64,000 nt of DNA from Lagopus muta. Its lineage: Eukaryota; Chordata; Aves; Galliformes; Phasianidae. The position numbers and the translations under genes were made by a program. Positions 25,901-39,189 of the stretch are shown one piece after another; position 1 is the first letter of the stretch, and every line of letters starts with the position of its first letter. Under the pieces are notes generated by a model. It ran no database searches. It was not told where the DNA came from and worked only from the letters and a program-made list of their open reading frames with translations. The stretch spans positions 18,513,219-18,577,218 of the forward strand of contig NC_064444.1 of NCBI RefSeq assembly GCF_023343835.1, in the 5' to 3' direction.

Positions 25901-28900
25901 CAGCAGCACTCCTGTACCACTCGTAGGAATGACAAAGGCAGGAACATTAAAGGGCTTTACAATGTATTAACTCAGGCTTTGCACATTTCATCCTTCCTCA
26001 GATCTCAGGCCAGGGAGGGAAAAAAAAAAAATCCTCTGCTCTACATTATTATGGCAGACAATAACTCCCCATGTAGAAACCAAAACACTTCTTGCTCTTG
26101 GTGGGTAGAAACGAGAGCCGTTAATGCAGCTGGAAGAAATCACAGCCATTAGTCAGGAAAATTACAAGACCTATCACTTGTAAATACTGGATAAATAACT
26201 ATTTGCCTGAGCGTTTACTGGGATACCATTCACACACTGCAATCCAGGAATAAAGGTGAAAATAAGCGTATTGTCAGCAGCAGAACAAGTAGCTAGCACC
26301 TTGCCCACTGGCAGGCCCTGGAATCCACACACACAACCACTCGCTCTCATCACATCACCATAAAGATTTCATTACTCTGCTATGCTGTTAAATTGCATAA
26401 TAAAACTTCCAAAACAGGGAATTATTAATTTGTTGGCCTCTGCTGGAGTCTGGTAGCACAGAGACTTCTACCTGACAAGGTACTGTGCAATTAGAGCAGG
26501 AAGGTCTTCTTCCAAGCAGTCAAAATCAAATAAAGCTAAAAGCCAGATGGCTGAGCACCTCTAATATTTACAGGTGTCACCTTTAGGACCTCTTGATGAT
26601 AGTCTGCTGGGTGACCACAACACAAGGGCCAAAATCCCTCCAGCTTAACCCCAAGTGTCTCAACAGCATTCTTCTAACCATAACACCAGGCGAGCATCGG
26701 GTGAGAAAGAGCTGCTGCAGTGTGAGTGCGTGGGGAGCAGAGAGGACTGCTAAGATCTCCCAGTTGCAGCAGCACAGATGTGCCATCTTCCTCACCTCCT
26801 TAATGAGTAGGTCTGGAAAACGCCAGCTCTTCACCACTCGCACTCAGGACACTCAGTCCTCACTTGGGAAGCCTGTTCCAGTTTAGACCTGACACAATTA
26901 CAGAACTTTCCACATTATCTTAACACCGCTTGCTCTGGGGACTCACAGACAGAGAAAGGGGGAAAAATGAGGCTAATTATCCTTTTTTCAGTATTCCCCA
27001 TCCGTGCCTAACCTCATTAAGTTGCCTTCTGGAATGATCACTTGAAGAGCAACAATACTTTATCTAGAAAGGATTGTAAAAAAACAAACACTAAGCCTTT
27101 CTGAGCCAGGAAGAACACTCTCTTTAAACCCATTTGGATGCAGTTTTGGGGGCAACTCGTAGGGGCTTGAGGTGCCTTCCCCTGCCAGATGCAACTGTCT
27201 GACACAGGCATGCACATGTCCAGCATCTTCCAGGAGAGCAGTGTCCCCATAGAACTCCAGGCCACATCCAACTGCACACTGAGTAAGAAGTCACTGTATG
27301 CTGGGTTATCCGCCGACAGCAAACAGAGCTAAAATGAACAGTTCCACATTGCTCATCCACATTTTCTAACTCAAAGGAAAATGTTGGCTTTCTTCCTATC
27401 AGAAAAAGAAACAACATCCTCTAGACCTTGCTTTCAAATCAGGTGGGAGAAGCTATTCCCTGGGAGACAGAGTCTGCTCCCTGAGGTAACAAAGACAAGA
27501 CCAGGCTGGCGCAACTGAATGTTGCAGGCTGCCTATCTGCAGGGAAGCTGCTGGCTGATTTTTAACAAGACAAATCGGATGGGAGCTCTCCCCAGTCAGG
27601 CAGTGGCCAAGCTGCCTGCCCAGTGCTGTTCCTGGCAGCAGGTGTGCATTGCTACTGCACGGTGAATGGGGCTCTTTGAGCAAGCCAGGGCACAGGTCTT
27701 CAACTCCCTGCTTCACCCACCCTACCTTTAAGGATCCACAAGCACAAGGGCTCTGCTCACTGCCTCCCAACATTTTATTTGCACCTCCCACAAGGGTTAC
27801 CTGCAAATTACAGAGCACATCTCTAAGCTGAGCAATCTAGGTGAACGGATGGATGCTGCTGCTCTGTGTGCAGTGTGACAGCCTTCTGACCTTGGCACCA
27901 TGAGTTGCAAGTACTCCGAAAGCAAAGCAGATCCCTGCAACCCTTCAACTCCTGCAAAGCAGCACAACATCCATGTTGCAGGTCTCCTTTCTTGCCCAAG
28001 GGAGGAATAGGGCACGTCCCACGAGTCAGGGTTCAGAATTCACTTACAGTCGCAAACACTGGACACAAAGGCTACAGGATCACAGCAGGAGCCAACACAG
28101 ACCACAAAGCAGGAGCGTCCCCATGGGGAAAAGGCTAAGCTCAACTCCGTTTGTAGCATGTTAATGAGGTGGTGAGGCAGAGAACAGCTTTGCCTTCCCT
28201 TCAGGCTAACAGAGAAACCTTTCTGGTTCAGAATCTCTGTGTTACAAGAAGAAAAACAACCATCTGGCGAGCTGTGCTTTCCATTAGGGGAAACCCCAGG
28301 CCCATGGGCTGCAAAGCCAGCTCTGCCAGCATCTCAGCAGACATCAAAGCCCCTACTGAGCCTGGAGCTGTCAGGAACGAGACAGCAGTGCGGAAGGAAG
28401 GGAAACACAGCAAGCAGCAAGGCACTGGGACTGGATCCGAGGCCCTATGCAAAGGCATGACAGAAGGACCACTGCCCCTCACTGCCCAGCAGCAGAAGAG
28501 CAGCTGTGCAATCTGAACGGAACAACGAGCACCTTTTGCTCCCAGATTTTTAAAAGCCAGGAAATTGCTTCAGAGCCAGAAATAACGTCTCCTCCATTAC
28601 ACAGCGGAGAAAGGAGGGACTTATTTCTTAAGCTTTTCACCCACTAAGAATTTCCACACTAACTACACACACCACAGGAACCTACAGACGGGAGAAGACG
28701 GGTCACCCAGCTCCCTGAAGTAGATACAGTGCCCAAATACAGAATGACAGAATCACAGAACCACCACGGTTGGAAAAGACCTTCAGGATCATCCAGTCCA
28801 ACCATCCAGCCATCACCAACAGTTCTCACTGAACCACGTCCCTCAACACAACACCCAAACGTTCCTTGAACACCTCCAGGTGACTCCACCGCCTCCCTGG

Positions 28901-31900
28901 GCAGCCCATTGCAGTGCCTGAGCACTCTTTCAGAGAAGTAGTATAATACACCCAAGATAACCTGGAGGTCACGCCGTCCTTTTAAGAGATGCTTTGAGAC
29001 GCTTCCTACCTTGAGCCTTCCTTCCCATCAGACTGATTTCCAGTAAAAAAGAGTGCTCAGATTAAACCAGCACACATTCTTAAAAGAATCAAACCTTTTT
29101 AGAAGCGCAAGTCAAATTTCAGCTGGCTGCTCAGACACTGGGATTTTCAAAAGCAAAGCAACAAAGAAGAAAGCCAGCAGTCAGCATGTTCCCCAACACC
29201 AAATAACACGAGATGCTGCTCTCTGACACCTTCCCACAGAACTCCTCTGCCCTCCCACTTCCCCATCTAAGCAGAAGTCCCATCAGCATATCCATCAATG
29301 AAAATCCTGGACTGGAGCTGCTCGTTAGACCTTCCCCCTTCTCAAAGCTTCTTAACAGACTGTGATTTACTTCAGGAGCCACACTTACAGCTCTGGATGG
29401 ATTGTCACCATGATTTCTGTGGCAAATGCCCACGTGAGTGAACCAGCACACCACCTCACTCTGCTCACACGTAATGACCCCACCTCCAGCCCACCCTTGT
29501 GTCAGTCAGCATTACACAACATGAGAATTCCCCCAGCTGTGAAGCATCAGGGGATTGATGCACACAGAGGAAAGGTTATCAGAATGTGCTCCAGAAACAT
29601 TCTTGTGCTGAAGCTTTTTTTTTTTTTTTTTTTTTTTGAAAGGTAGCCTATTTTCATTTACCAGCTTCCAAAAAAAAAATAAAATAAAATCAATATGGTT
29701 TAGTGCTTGTGGTGGCAATGGTGATGGGGAGACAGTTGGACTAGATGATCTTATAGGTCGTTTCCAACCTTGTGATTCTATGATTCTATGATAATAGCTG
29801 GTTTTGAAATTGGAAAAAGCCAATATAAACCGTGGATATCCAAAGCAAGCTCTGACCTCTAGGAAAAACAACCCCAGAAGGACAGGAGCGGGGAGGCTGC
29901 TGCCTGCACTCCCTTATGCCAAGATCAGCACTTTGGTGCTTTGTGGAGAAAAGCTGCTGGTGCCTTTTTGGGCTGCTGCCTCCAAACATCACTCACACTA
30001 AAGACCATATAATTCTGGGTGCTTCAACCCTGCCTTCAGATCCCACAGCAACATCCCCAGCCTCCTCCTGCTCTGGGAAAGCGTAAAAGTGAGGTATTCA
30101 CACTTTGCAAGCCTCATGGAGGAAGTGGTAGGGGACTGGAAGTGACTAAAATACATTTCTCTACAACCCCTTGGCCAAAGAGGACCAAAGACAAACCTCT
30201 ATAAACACAGATTATCATCATCACTACAAACCAGAAGACCTCAAACAGACAAGGAGACTTTGGAATGACTTTTTAAGGGGTTACTGACATTGCTTATCAT
30301 CCTTATTTTTCCTAGTTCTTCCTTGCTACTGTCACCAGAGCCATCCTGAAAACGTCACCGAAAGACATGGAGGGGTTTCTACCTCTGCCCCAATTAACTC
30401 AGTTCACTTTCCTTTGTATTTAAAATTTTTCAGAAAGCTTTCCAAATGGAAGAGCTCAGATTCTGGTAATGCCCAGGTGCTTCTCACTCACATGGATAAG
30501 CAATACAGAAGCACATATGGAACACATCACACATACGTCAGCCTTGAGCTGGCAAGCAACCCACTACCTATACCACAAAAGGGAAGATGTACACCCCAAC
30601 TACCAACCTTCCTCCTGATTTTAAAAGCAACCTTCTTTCACTCAGCACTGCACAAAACCCCACGAGCACAAAACAAACGACTGAGATTCGCACCCGGTAA
30701 GAAGTGTGAGCACACTGCCAGCTTCACACTGCTCATCATCTGGGCTTCCTGAAAAGCAGCACAAGGTAAAGGGAGAGTTAATGGCATTACATGTTCTCTC
30801 GGAGCTAATTAGCCTAACACATCTGGCTGAGCCCTGCTGAGACCACGGAGCAAGAACACAGACGGATAATCACACAAGCAGGAGCAAATTCCCTGGACTC
30901 TTTGTCCCTTTGAAATAAATTAACTTCACCACTCTCAGCAGTCTCAGCTATTGCTCACACAGCTACCTTACTCATCTTCCAAGCAAAGCAACAACACAGG
31001 AGATCACCTCCCTGACTGCTTGGCTTCCATTCCCTTTGTTTCCCATTTGATCTCAGTTGTCACCTGAGGACAGAGGGAACCTCACAGCTACTGAGAAGGC
31101 AATCAGAAGCTGAACAAGGATTTTGGAAAGCTCGGGCTGTTCTCACAAATCTGATTATTTTTCCTGCAGCTGTTCCCACCTTCTCTCTGAAAAGGGCCAG
31201 GGATCCAGGGTGTGAAGCTCTAGAAGGGGACAGCAGATCTGGGGTGAGAAACAGAGAACAGTCCTCCATTTCTGTCCCAACAGGCAGCGTTCCTCTATTC
31301 AAGAAGCACACAGGCTAAGAAAAAAAGACAGCATAAAGAAATCTCTGAAAAAACAGCACCCTGTCACTGCAGAAGACTGAACCAAAGCTTCAGCTCTGCT
31401 GTGCACAGGTCAACACTTCCTGCCATGAAGGAATCAGTCGGGCCCAAAGCGCTGCCCTCCTGAGCAGCTGACCACGTTCAGGGCCCAGAGGAAGTTCTGA
31501 ACCTCAGAGAGCCACTGAGGATGGAAAAGAGCACCAAGATCATCCTTAGTCCAATCACCAACCCGCCACCACCGTGCCTCTAAGCCACGTCCCTCAGCGC
31601 CGTGCTCTGGGCTCAAGCCTCCCCACTCCACTGGCCCGGCTCTGTCCCAGGATATGACGGCCCCCAGGATCCCACAGGACAGCCAAAAAAGAACCCGTGC
31701 ACACTGCCTGCACACTTCTCACCATCAGTAGCATTCCTGTACAAAGGGGAGATGCGTTATCAGCTGATAAAGGGCTCAATCACCAAAGGTAAGCCTTCAA
31801 AAGTCTCCAGGAAAGAACCTGCCCTCCACCACACCACCTCACTTTTACTTCTACTGCTCAAAAAGTTGTGAATTCCACCACCAAAATCCATCAATCCAAC

Positions 31901-34900
31901 CTACGAGCCAATATCAGGTCCATCTGAATAACAGTTTTGTGTTTTTTTTCCCTGAATCCTTAAAGTAAGCTGAAAGCCTACATAGCAGCACAAATTGAGG
32001 AATGAGTTTGGATGCCAAGCCCTTCCTGGCTCTTCCCAGATGTTTTGGTACAGGGGGAAACTCAGGTCCCCTGTATCTCAACACAGGAGCCCCAGGGAAC
32101 CAGGGGGCATCACCAACTCCAGCATGCCCCAGCTTTCATATTCCCACATGGGCAACAACATCACTCCATAAAAATGCTTTGAGACGCGTGGATAGAAAGC
32201 TCTACAGGAAAGCAAAGGATTTTCTCCCTCTACATCCTAAAGCTTTCAAGTACTTCAAACACACATCAGAGCCTTCTGTTCCTTTGTATATACCTTTGCA
32301 CTAAATACCTTATTAAAACCCACTTAAAAGCCATTTATAAAAGCAAATAATATCCATGGAATTGGGTCATCATCTGCCCCTCAGGGTAGGAAAAACCCAC
32401 TGTAAATGAGGTGGTTCTCATGGCCGTGAGTTCAACCTTAAAGCTGCCCCAGTGAGCACTGTACCCCACCAAACAGTAAGCTTTAATCGGGCAAACACTG
32501 AGGAATACTTTCAGAAGCAGCCTGAATTAATCTGGAAAGGGGCACTTAAGAAGCAGATAAAGATGACCAAAATGAACCTGAAAAGATGAGCTTCATTCCA
32601 ACCCTGCGAAATCTCAACCATCTGCTCAGCTTTCAAATATGGAAGTACCTGAAGACAAACATTTACCCATTACGCAAGGCCCATTAAACAAGCCCCCAGC
32701 TCTCTAGCTGCAATGCTTCTGGTTCAGGGCCCTGTGGGCAGCAGTTTGGACAGAGAAGTAAGTACAGTGCCTTCTGCATCCAGCAGCAGGACAGGGAGCA
32801 AGCAGGAAAGGACAGCTGGGACGTTTGCAGCCTCTTATCTCAGTGTTTAGGCAGCAGCAGAGTTCACGCTCTCACAAGGAGAGAAGATCTTGAAAACCCT
32901 TCCTGAATGGTTTCCACAGATTCAGACCCAGCTCACTGCCAGCAGCCACACGTGCAGCTTGCAGTTCTGACCCAGAGGTGGCAAGAAGCCAGGAATTACA
33001 GCACAGGAACACCTGCCAGACACCTGAGAGTGCTAAAAGAAATGGTTCCAAGCATGCAAGCACAGCCAAGATGCTCGAGAAGACTCAAGGGTCAATACAA
33101 ATTCTGGTCTGCAAGTCCTCCCGCGGTCAGTAGCAACTGCCTCTGAGATGCCGGCTGCTTGCAAAGAGCAGGCTAGCTACCAGCAGAGGGGTGTGGAGGA
33201 AAGAACCAAAGAGCAGAGGTCTGGGAGCCTGCTCTGTGAGGGGTTCCTCTGGGCAATGACTGCTGGGCAAAGCCGTGCCTTGAACACAGGCCTCCCACTG
33301 CTGAGTCGGCACCTCAGCCACACAGCCTTGCTCTTACTTGAATTCTGCACCCTTGCAAGTCAAACAAAGGCACGCAGAAGATGTTTCAAACTAAAACCTC
33401 CTGCTGCTAACATTCAGCAGCCCGACTTTGCTCTCTCTAAGTTAGTGGCTGCCTGACACCAAGGGGCTGGGCCAGCTCCATTCATGTGAGCTGCCTTCTG
33501 CTGCCATCCTGGACAGACACAAAGCTGACTCACAAAAGGAGTGCAGAAATGTTTTGATATCTTGAGCACAGCAACAATTTATAAAGCAAGCTAAGGGCCA
33601 AAGTACTTAAAATTGCCAGCCTCATCATACAGCAATTACATTTTTTAACAGACAAAACCTGGCACCAGAGACACAATTCCTTATGAATGCAATCACAAGT
33701 CCTCCAGCACAAGGAAAGTTCATAAACCAGAGGCTCCAAAGGGACTTAAGTCTCCCTTGGCAGCAAGAATTTGGAATTTCCATTTGGATAGTGAAATGCC
33801 TTTGCAAATCGCTCCCACTGCCCAGTCACAGACACCTGGTGACAGTCACCCACTGCTCCTTATCTACCGAACACAAGGGGGAATGGTTCTAAACTGAGAC
33901 AGGGGAAGTTTAGGTTACATATTAGGAGGGTGGTAGAAGTGATATTAGATTTCACCCAGAGGGTGGTGAGGCACTGTTACAGGTTACCCAAGGAGGCTGT
34001 GGATGCCCCACATCCCTGCAGGCACTCAAGGCCAGGCTGGATGTGGCTCTGGGCAGCCTGCACACAGCAAGGGGATGAAAAGAGAGGAGCACTGTGGTCC
34101 TTTGCAACCCGGGCCATTCGATGGCTTGATGAAAAGGGAAATTGGTTACAACGATGAATCCTGGAAACCAGTTTTTGTTTTAGAAGGCATTACAGAACCA
34201 CACATTTTGTAAAATTAGAAGCCACTAAATTTGATTCTTTGTTTGGTCATCAGTAATTTGCAATGCTCTGAACCTAAAGTTCAGCACTAGCAACTGCTAA
34301 AAGCACAGACTAATTAAAACAGGCACTATCAAGTGCAACAATAACATCTCGATGATCTCTGGAGGTCCCTTCCAACCCCTACAATTCTGTGATTCTGTGA
34401 TTCTGTGATATAGGGGAGCTGGCAGCTTAAAAAGGTAGGTCTTGGGTTATTCTAGTGCAACCCCGTAGCTGGAGATTTCTTTCAAGAGACTTCTACTACT
34501 CTAATCATGCAAGAGATCTTCTACATCTTCTTAGAGGGGAAAATAAATTGTTCTGCAAAGTAAGATCAGGGCTAAATGATCTTCTGTTAAAGGCTTCAAT
34601 GAGCAGACTGTTGAAATTTGTGCCCTGAATCTCTCAGTGCCTAAATACTGATCTAAATTCTTCTCAAGCTTTCAGAAGAGCAACGCTCTAAAGCAGCCTC
34701 AAGTCATTTAGAACGGAAAGTAACAGAGACAGCTCTCTCACTGCAGCTCTTTCAGTCCAAAAACACACACAACTACCGTGCGCCGTCTTTTGTAAGCACC
34801 GACTTGCCAGCTGCTTCCCCAGGCAAGGAAGTCAGCGTTTGGTATTCAGAACGTTTGCAGCCATTAGGGTCAAAGACGACCTCCCGCTACTCAAAAGAAA

Positions 34901-37900
34901 AAGCCCTCCGGCCCTCACCTATTGCAACTAAAAGCAGCAGCAGCAGCTGGGCGCAGGGGCGGCTCTGTACATCCTACACACGGCAACCCGCAGCAGACGC
35001 TCTGAGGTGCAAACGCCACCGAAGCTTCAGCTTTGAATGCTGTTTCTCAGCCATAAAAATCAAAAGGATGAAAAACACGGAAGGCTTTTTCTGCTATCAA
35101 AGAGCTAAAGAAAGCAGCGTGCTACAACTCTAGCAGCAGCACGGACCGGTCAGTCCTCCAGATCTCACTGCAGCTGGCTCTGTATCCTGTTGTAAATAAG
35201 TACTTTAGCAGTGGCTTACAGTCTCAATGTAGCCTAAGGTCCAGCTTTTGCCTAACTGATCAACATTTAGTAGGAACTCACATCTGTGCCTTTGCAGATC
35301 CCCAGAGGAAATAATCAATATTGAGTAAAAGACACTAGAAAAGCCAACGGTGCAGAAAAGCACTCCTCTGTCTAGCTTGGAAAGTGCTTACTACAGCTAT
35401 TGAAAAATGAGAGAGAAGATGGTGATGCCAGAAGCACGAAACTTGGGGGAGCCCTGAGCTCTGAGGAGCCCTGACCAAGCTCTGGTCTCGTAAGCTTCTG
35501 GAAGGACAGGAAGCTTCCCTGAGCCCTCAAACGAAAACAGAACAAAATGAAATAAAAGCTACGGTGGTTCATCTGTAATCTGCAACCACCACACAAACTT
35601 CAGAATCAGACCAACATCTGAGCGACGCGGGCACTCTATAGAAACAACAATTACCTGAGACTTCTGGCAGACAGGTAACCAGAAGCTGCGAGGCAGGCAT
35701 TTTACAGGCTCTGAACAGCTCAAAAGTTCAGCTCAGCTTCAAAGCTCTAGTGCACACAAAATCCTCTTCTGCAAGTGCTCTGAGGTAAGCCTGCGTGGCA
35801 AGCTGTAAATCAATGCCTTCCCTTCTATACTCGCAGTAGGACGCAGCACTCAGCTGCAGCACACAGATGGATGTGCCCAGATTTCAAACAAGACTGCGCT
35901 CTGATTTCATGCAACTCCAGAGCACTGAGAGCACAGCTCTGCCATGTGCCACCTGATGATGCATCACAACCCAACGAGGCTTTTGTGTGAGCCTGCAACT
36001 CTAGAAGCCTCCTCTGTTCTCAGCCGGTGGGACAATGCCTCTGAACCAAACTCTCTTACTGCACACCTCAGAAGTGGGGACAAACAACAAGCTGGGTGCT
36101 GAGGACCATGCACCAGAAAATAAAGTTTCTGTCTGTAATTCCACCACAGGTTCTTGTCTGTCCATGATAAAAAAGCTTCATCTCTCCCTTGCAAAAAGGG
36201 GATGGCAGATTCTCTCAGAAGAGAAGCAGTGCTACAATTCTTTGCCATCTTATCAGGAACAAACCGCATTCCTTCAGTCCAGATTGTGCAGGGGAATGGG
36301 AAAGCCTCTACCAGAACTCATGGCTTTCCCCACATTTCTCAGGCAGCAGCACTGGCATGAAAAGCAAGAGCAATGCAAGCCCCAGCTCCTCGCCTCCTCC
36401 CGCCGAGTTGGGCAGTTCAGGTGTTATCGCTAGGATCTGCTGCCCTCTGCTGTCACAGGAAACAGACACAGCTTAGCAGATTCCAAACGGGCTCACCAGG
36501 ACCTCGTCAGTTTTGGTCTTACACCTTTATAACGTACCTGCCCTTTCTGCAGCTCATCTCAAGTGGATTTTCACAAGCCAAACAGACTACAGGGTGATTT
36601 AACTTAGCCCATCACCTTCATGCAGCTGTTAGAGGAGGCAGTGATTAACCATGAGCCCAGTGAAACCCCTCTTACAACCTGCACATCTCTGAACAGGATT
36701 GTAAATGTCCCTTGGGAAAGTGCCAGCAAATATCCTGCCAGCAGCACGCAATTTGGACTACACAGAAAGAATAAAATGTGTGCCTGCAATCGCTGAGTGC
36801 TGATTTCATTTCTCTCCTTGCCTCAGCCCTGGCAGTGTCATCATTTCATACTTCATCAACCTGGGGAAGCCTAAGTGAATTTACAGGAATATTCTGAAGG
36901 TGATCAAAGGCTGGGGTCTGCACATAAGCGTACCCTGCAGCCCTCAGCAAAAAATTCTGGCCTCATTTTCCCTGAGGTCTTTCCGTGCTCAGGATTAAAA
37001 GCATAAAGATACAAACAAGAACAGACACCCTGCTTCACGTGCATCAGCCCGTCAGCAGCAGGACAGCACGTGCTCTGCATGAGACTGCAGCAGAAGCCTC
37101 GAACTGCCAACTCACCTGACTTCCTCACCAGCAAAGTCAAACACTTTGGTGATTGTGACTTTTCCTGAATCTTTTGGCCTCTCAGACTCTTTGGGTTTCC
37201 CCTGAAGCTTGTTCACACTCTTCTCTTCTCCAGCCTGTGGAATATATGAAGGAGAAAGCACAACAATGCATTTCTACACTCAAGCCAAATCCCACTTCTG
37301 AATGGCCAAGCACCCAATACAAATTTCAGGTATTGCTGTAATTTAGTCTGGTTAGTCAAAGAGCATAACCCCCATCTCATTCTCAATTTATCATTGTAAG
37401 TCACAGTTCAGAGCCAAAACAAGAAGAGAAACTTTAATTACATATAGGAACTAGCAAGGATACAGTGCTGTGGTTCAGAGAGCAAGCAAAAGCCTGAAGT
37501 CACAGTTTTCTCAAATCAAGCACAGCCACTCAGCTATTCGCCCAGAAAGACCTGAGGTAGGGCGAAGCACGAGACTTCAGATGAAATGATGCTCCTCCTA
37601 AAAGCTGCAAGCAAGGATTGCACAACTATATTGAACCTCCAGCTTTCCAGTTGTAGAGAGAAGCAAGGAGAATTGCAGCCATATGTCACCAGTTCAAGAG
37701 TCAAGACTTCTATTACAAAAGATTCTTTTGGTTGATCCGTTGGAGAAGAAAAAAAAAAAACTAATTCCAGCAAGACAGGAATAGCTGGAATGATTGTTTC
37801 CACACTTATACACACAGACTCTGTGTTACTGGAGCAGCAACAGAGGCCCAAGAAGCCTTAAGGAAAAGTTGTGCCCACGAGTGTAACTCAAGCCCAACCT

Positions 37901-38872
37901 CACTTCTCACATGCACTTCACAAGGCAACTCCAAGACCACGAAGAGACACTGCCAGCTGTTGATGGGACACCAGAGGATGCTGAGAAGCAGCTCCAGGAA
38001 GCAGCCCTGCCAGACTGCAGGCCTCCCCAGAGGGAAGGCAGTCACCTGGCCCATAGTGGGGTTCCAGGCTTACAGAACAGATGGGGCACAAATGAATGTA
38101 GCCCCTCCATAGCAGTGCTGTGTCTGCCACCCACACATTCCAGCTTCAGCCACCCCACATCCCCTCAGCAAAGGGGGACCCTGGTACCTTGTCAGCACGA
38201 GTTGCCTGTGTGGCTGCTGCTTTGGGCTTCTGCCCCACGTCGCTGAGGAAGCTGGCCCAAAGTGCGTCCTCTTTCTTTTTTTCTTCTTCTTCCCGGTCTC
38301 TTTCTGACTGCTTTAAGTCATCCTCCTCATCTTCATTTTCCTGAACTTTTCCTTCCTCTTTCTCATCGACCTCAAGCACGAGGCCTCTCCTCTTCTTCCT
38401 AAAAGCAGACAGCAAGCAAACACGCAGGGCTGCGTGAGGCACAGGGCTGACAGGTGAACGTGGTGCATCACCCCAGCGCTCCCTCCCCCGACTCCCCACC
38501 GCTGAGGGTTTCAGGAGCAGCACAGCTCAAGCCGGGGCTCTCGGCCTCTTAAACCCCGACTGGAAGGCACGAAGCGCAAGGAAACGGGCCGCTCCCTCAG
38601 GCGGGCTCCCTACCTGCGGGCGGCCCGCCGGGAGCCGCTCTTGCCGCGGGTGGGCCTCGGGCCGGCCGCCTCCTCCTCCTCCTCCCTCAGCAGCTCACTC
38701 TCGTCCTCCTCGCTGTACTCCGCACCTGCAAGCACAGCCGCTCAGCCCCGCGCCCTCCAGCCGGCCCCGGCCCCGCCGCATCCCCCTGCGCCGCCCGCTC
38801 ACCCGAAGGCACGTAGTCCTCGTCCTCCGCCGAGCTGTACCCGTCCCCTGCCTCCTCCTCGCAACCCGACAT
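22963..38872 (-). CDS. CFDP1: CFDP1 (craniofacial development protein 1, BCNT family), 5' five coding exons; partial at the 3' end
   Basis: CFDP1 is the vertebrate BCNT protein, related to yeast Swc5 and linked to chromatin remodelling and chromosome organisation in the nucleus. Coding exons on the minus strand are 38872-38803, 38725-38614, 38398-38188, 37234-37116 and 23067-22963. All have GT donors and AG acceptors and the frame closes across each junction. The start is the ATG at 38870-38872, giving [20 protein letters not shown], and the acidic [10 protein letters not shown] stretch matches the human N-terminus. Exon 2 is Glu-rich and ends in a basic patch. Exon 3 is acidic and carries the conserved [12 protein letters not shown] motif (residues 105-116). 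Exons 4-5 encode the conserved block [20 protein letters not shown]. This gives about 205 residues. The C-terminal BCNT domain, the most conserved part of the family, is not in the window and is expected to the left. The gene is head-to-head with TMEM170A. Confidence 0.93.
24832..24975 (-). repeat. CR1 LINE 3' fragment
   Basis: It starts 'cacagaatcattaagattgg' then 'aaaagatcatctagaccaac' and carries 'ccatgcccactgcccacatc', 'cctcagtgccacatcc'. It shares this subfamily signature with the copy at 49357. Confidence 0.85.
28746..28955 (-). repeat. CR1 LINE 3' fragment
   Basis: It starts 'gacagaatcacagaaccacc', then 'ggttggaaaagaccttcagg' and 'atcatccagtccaaccatcc', with a later 'ctccctgggcagcccattgc' block. 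It is a fairly well preserved 210-bp copy. Confidence 0.9.
29615..29690. repeat. T23 run followed by A10-(TAAAA) run
   Basis: T23 at 29615-29637 is separated by about 32 bp from A10 at 29670-29679, followed by TAAAATAAAAT. The two could fold into a hairpin. Confidence 0.9.
29705..29793 (+). repeat. CR1 LINE 3' tail
   Basis: It contains 'gttggactagatgatcttat', 'aggtcgtttccaaccttgtg' and ends in repeated ATTCTATG units, the hallmark CR1 3' terminus. Confidence 0.92.
31499..31605 (-). repeat. Diverged CR1 LINE fragment
   Basis: It reads 'gaggatggaaaagagcacca', then 'agatcatccttagtccaatc' and 'agccacgtccctcagcgcc', the reverse complement of the CR1 3' region. Confidence 0.7.
33890..34135 (+). 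repeat. CR1 LINE 3' fragment
   Basis: It runs from a 'ggggaagtttaggttacata' block through 'gtgaggcactgttacaggtt' and 'ggctggatgtggctctgggc' to a decayed tail 'cccgggccattcgatgg'. It is about 245 bp. Confidence 0.88.
34345..34411 (+). repeat. Short CR1 LINE 3' tail
   Basis: It contains 'ggaggtcccttccaacccct' and ends with three ATTCTGTG units. It is separate from the copy ending near 34135, which already has its own tail. Confidence 0.9.
37235..38187 (-). other. CFDP1 intron 3 (953 bp)
   Basis: The intron is bounded by the exon 3 donor GTACC (38187-38183) and the exon 4 acceptor CAG (37237-37235). Apart from a short A-run near 37748, no repeat or RNA gene was recognised. Confidence 0.8.
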
Positions 38873-39189
38873 ACCGCCGCCTCCCGCACGCGCGGCCGCC
38901 ACCGCCACCAGAGCGTCGCCTTTGCCGGCTCGGAGCGCCCCCTAGCGGGGAGGACCGACGCCCGCGCCGTGAAAAGAGGGGGAGGCGACGACGAGAAGGT
39001 GGCGTGACGGCTAGAGCGTCTCACCGCCGCCTACCCGCTTCCGCACCGCTCCCGGCACGCTTTGCGGCCGGCGGCCGTTCCTATGGCAGCCCGCTGCTGG
39101 TTGGCGAGCGGAACCGCCCGTCGGCGAGCGGCGCTCGCTATTGGTTGGAGCGGCGGGGGGGGCGGGCCGGCAGCCAGCCAGCCGAGGGG
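38873..39189. promoter_or_regulatory. Bidirectional CpG-island promoter between CFDP1 and TMEM170A
   Basis: Only 317 bp separate the divergent start codons of CFDP1 (minus, 38872) and TMEM170A (plus, 39190). The stretch is very GC-rich with many CpGs, as is the flanking sequence from about 38590 to 39480. Visible motifs are an inverted CCAAT box (ATTGG at about 39140), an ETS-type CGGAAG on the minus strand (about 39038-39043), and a CTCF-like core on the minus strand at 38937-38948. No TATA box is evident. This is the usual make-up of a housekeeping bidirectional promoter. Transcription start sites are not determined here. Confidence 0.75.
38937..38948 (-). promoter_or_regulatory. CTCF-like site in the bidirectional promoter
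   Basis: The minus strand reads CCGCTAGGGGGC, matching 11 of 12 positions of the commonly cited CTCF core CCASYAGRKGGC. It sits about 65 bp upstream of the CFDP1 start codon. Binding is inferred from the motif only. Confidence 0.45.

Larger units (their letters stand above)
23068..37115 (-). other. CFDP1 intron 4 (14 kb)
   Basis: This intron lies between the exon 4 donor (GTGAG, 37115-37111) and the exon 5 acceptor (CAG, 23070-23068). It contains several CR1 fragments in both orientations, a T23/A10 inverted homopolymer pair, and an AT-rich, low-repeat block at about 25930-26570. No exon with a supported frame and splice sites was recognised. Confidence 0.75.

Noticed and set aside
26590-26885. 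Possible old CR1 fragment (contains a 'gggaagcctgttccagtt' phrase)
   Set aside because: Only one short phrase resembles CR1 and the rest does not align by eye, so it was not listed as a repeat.
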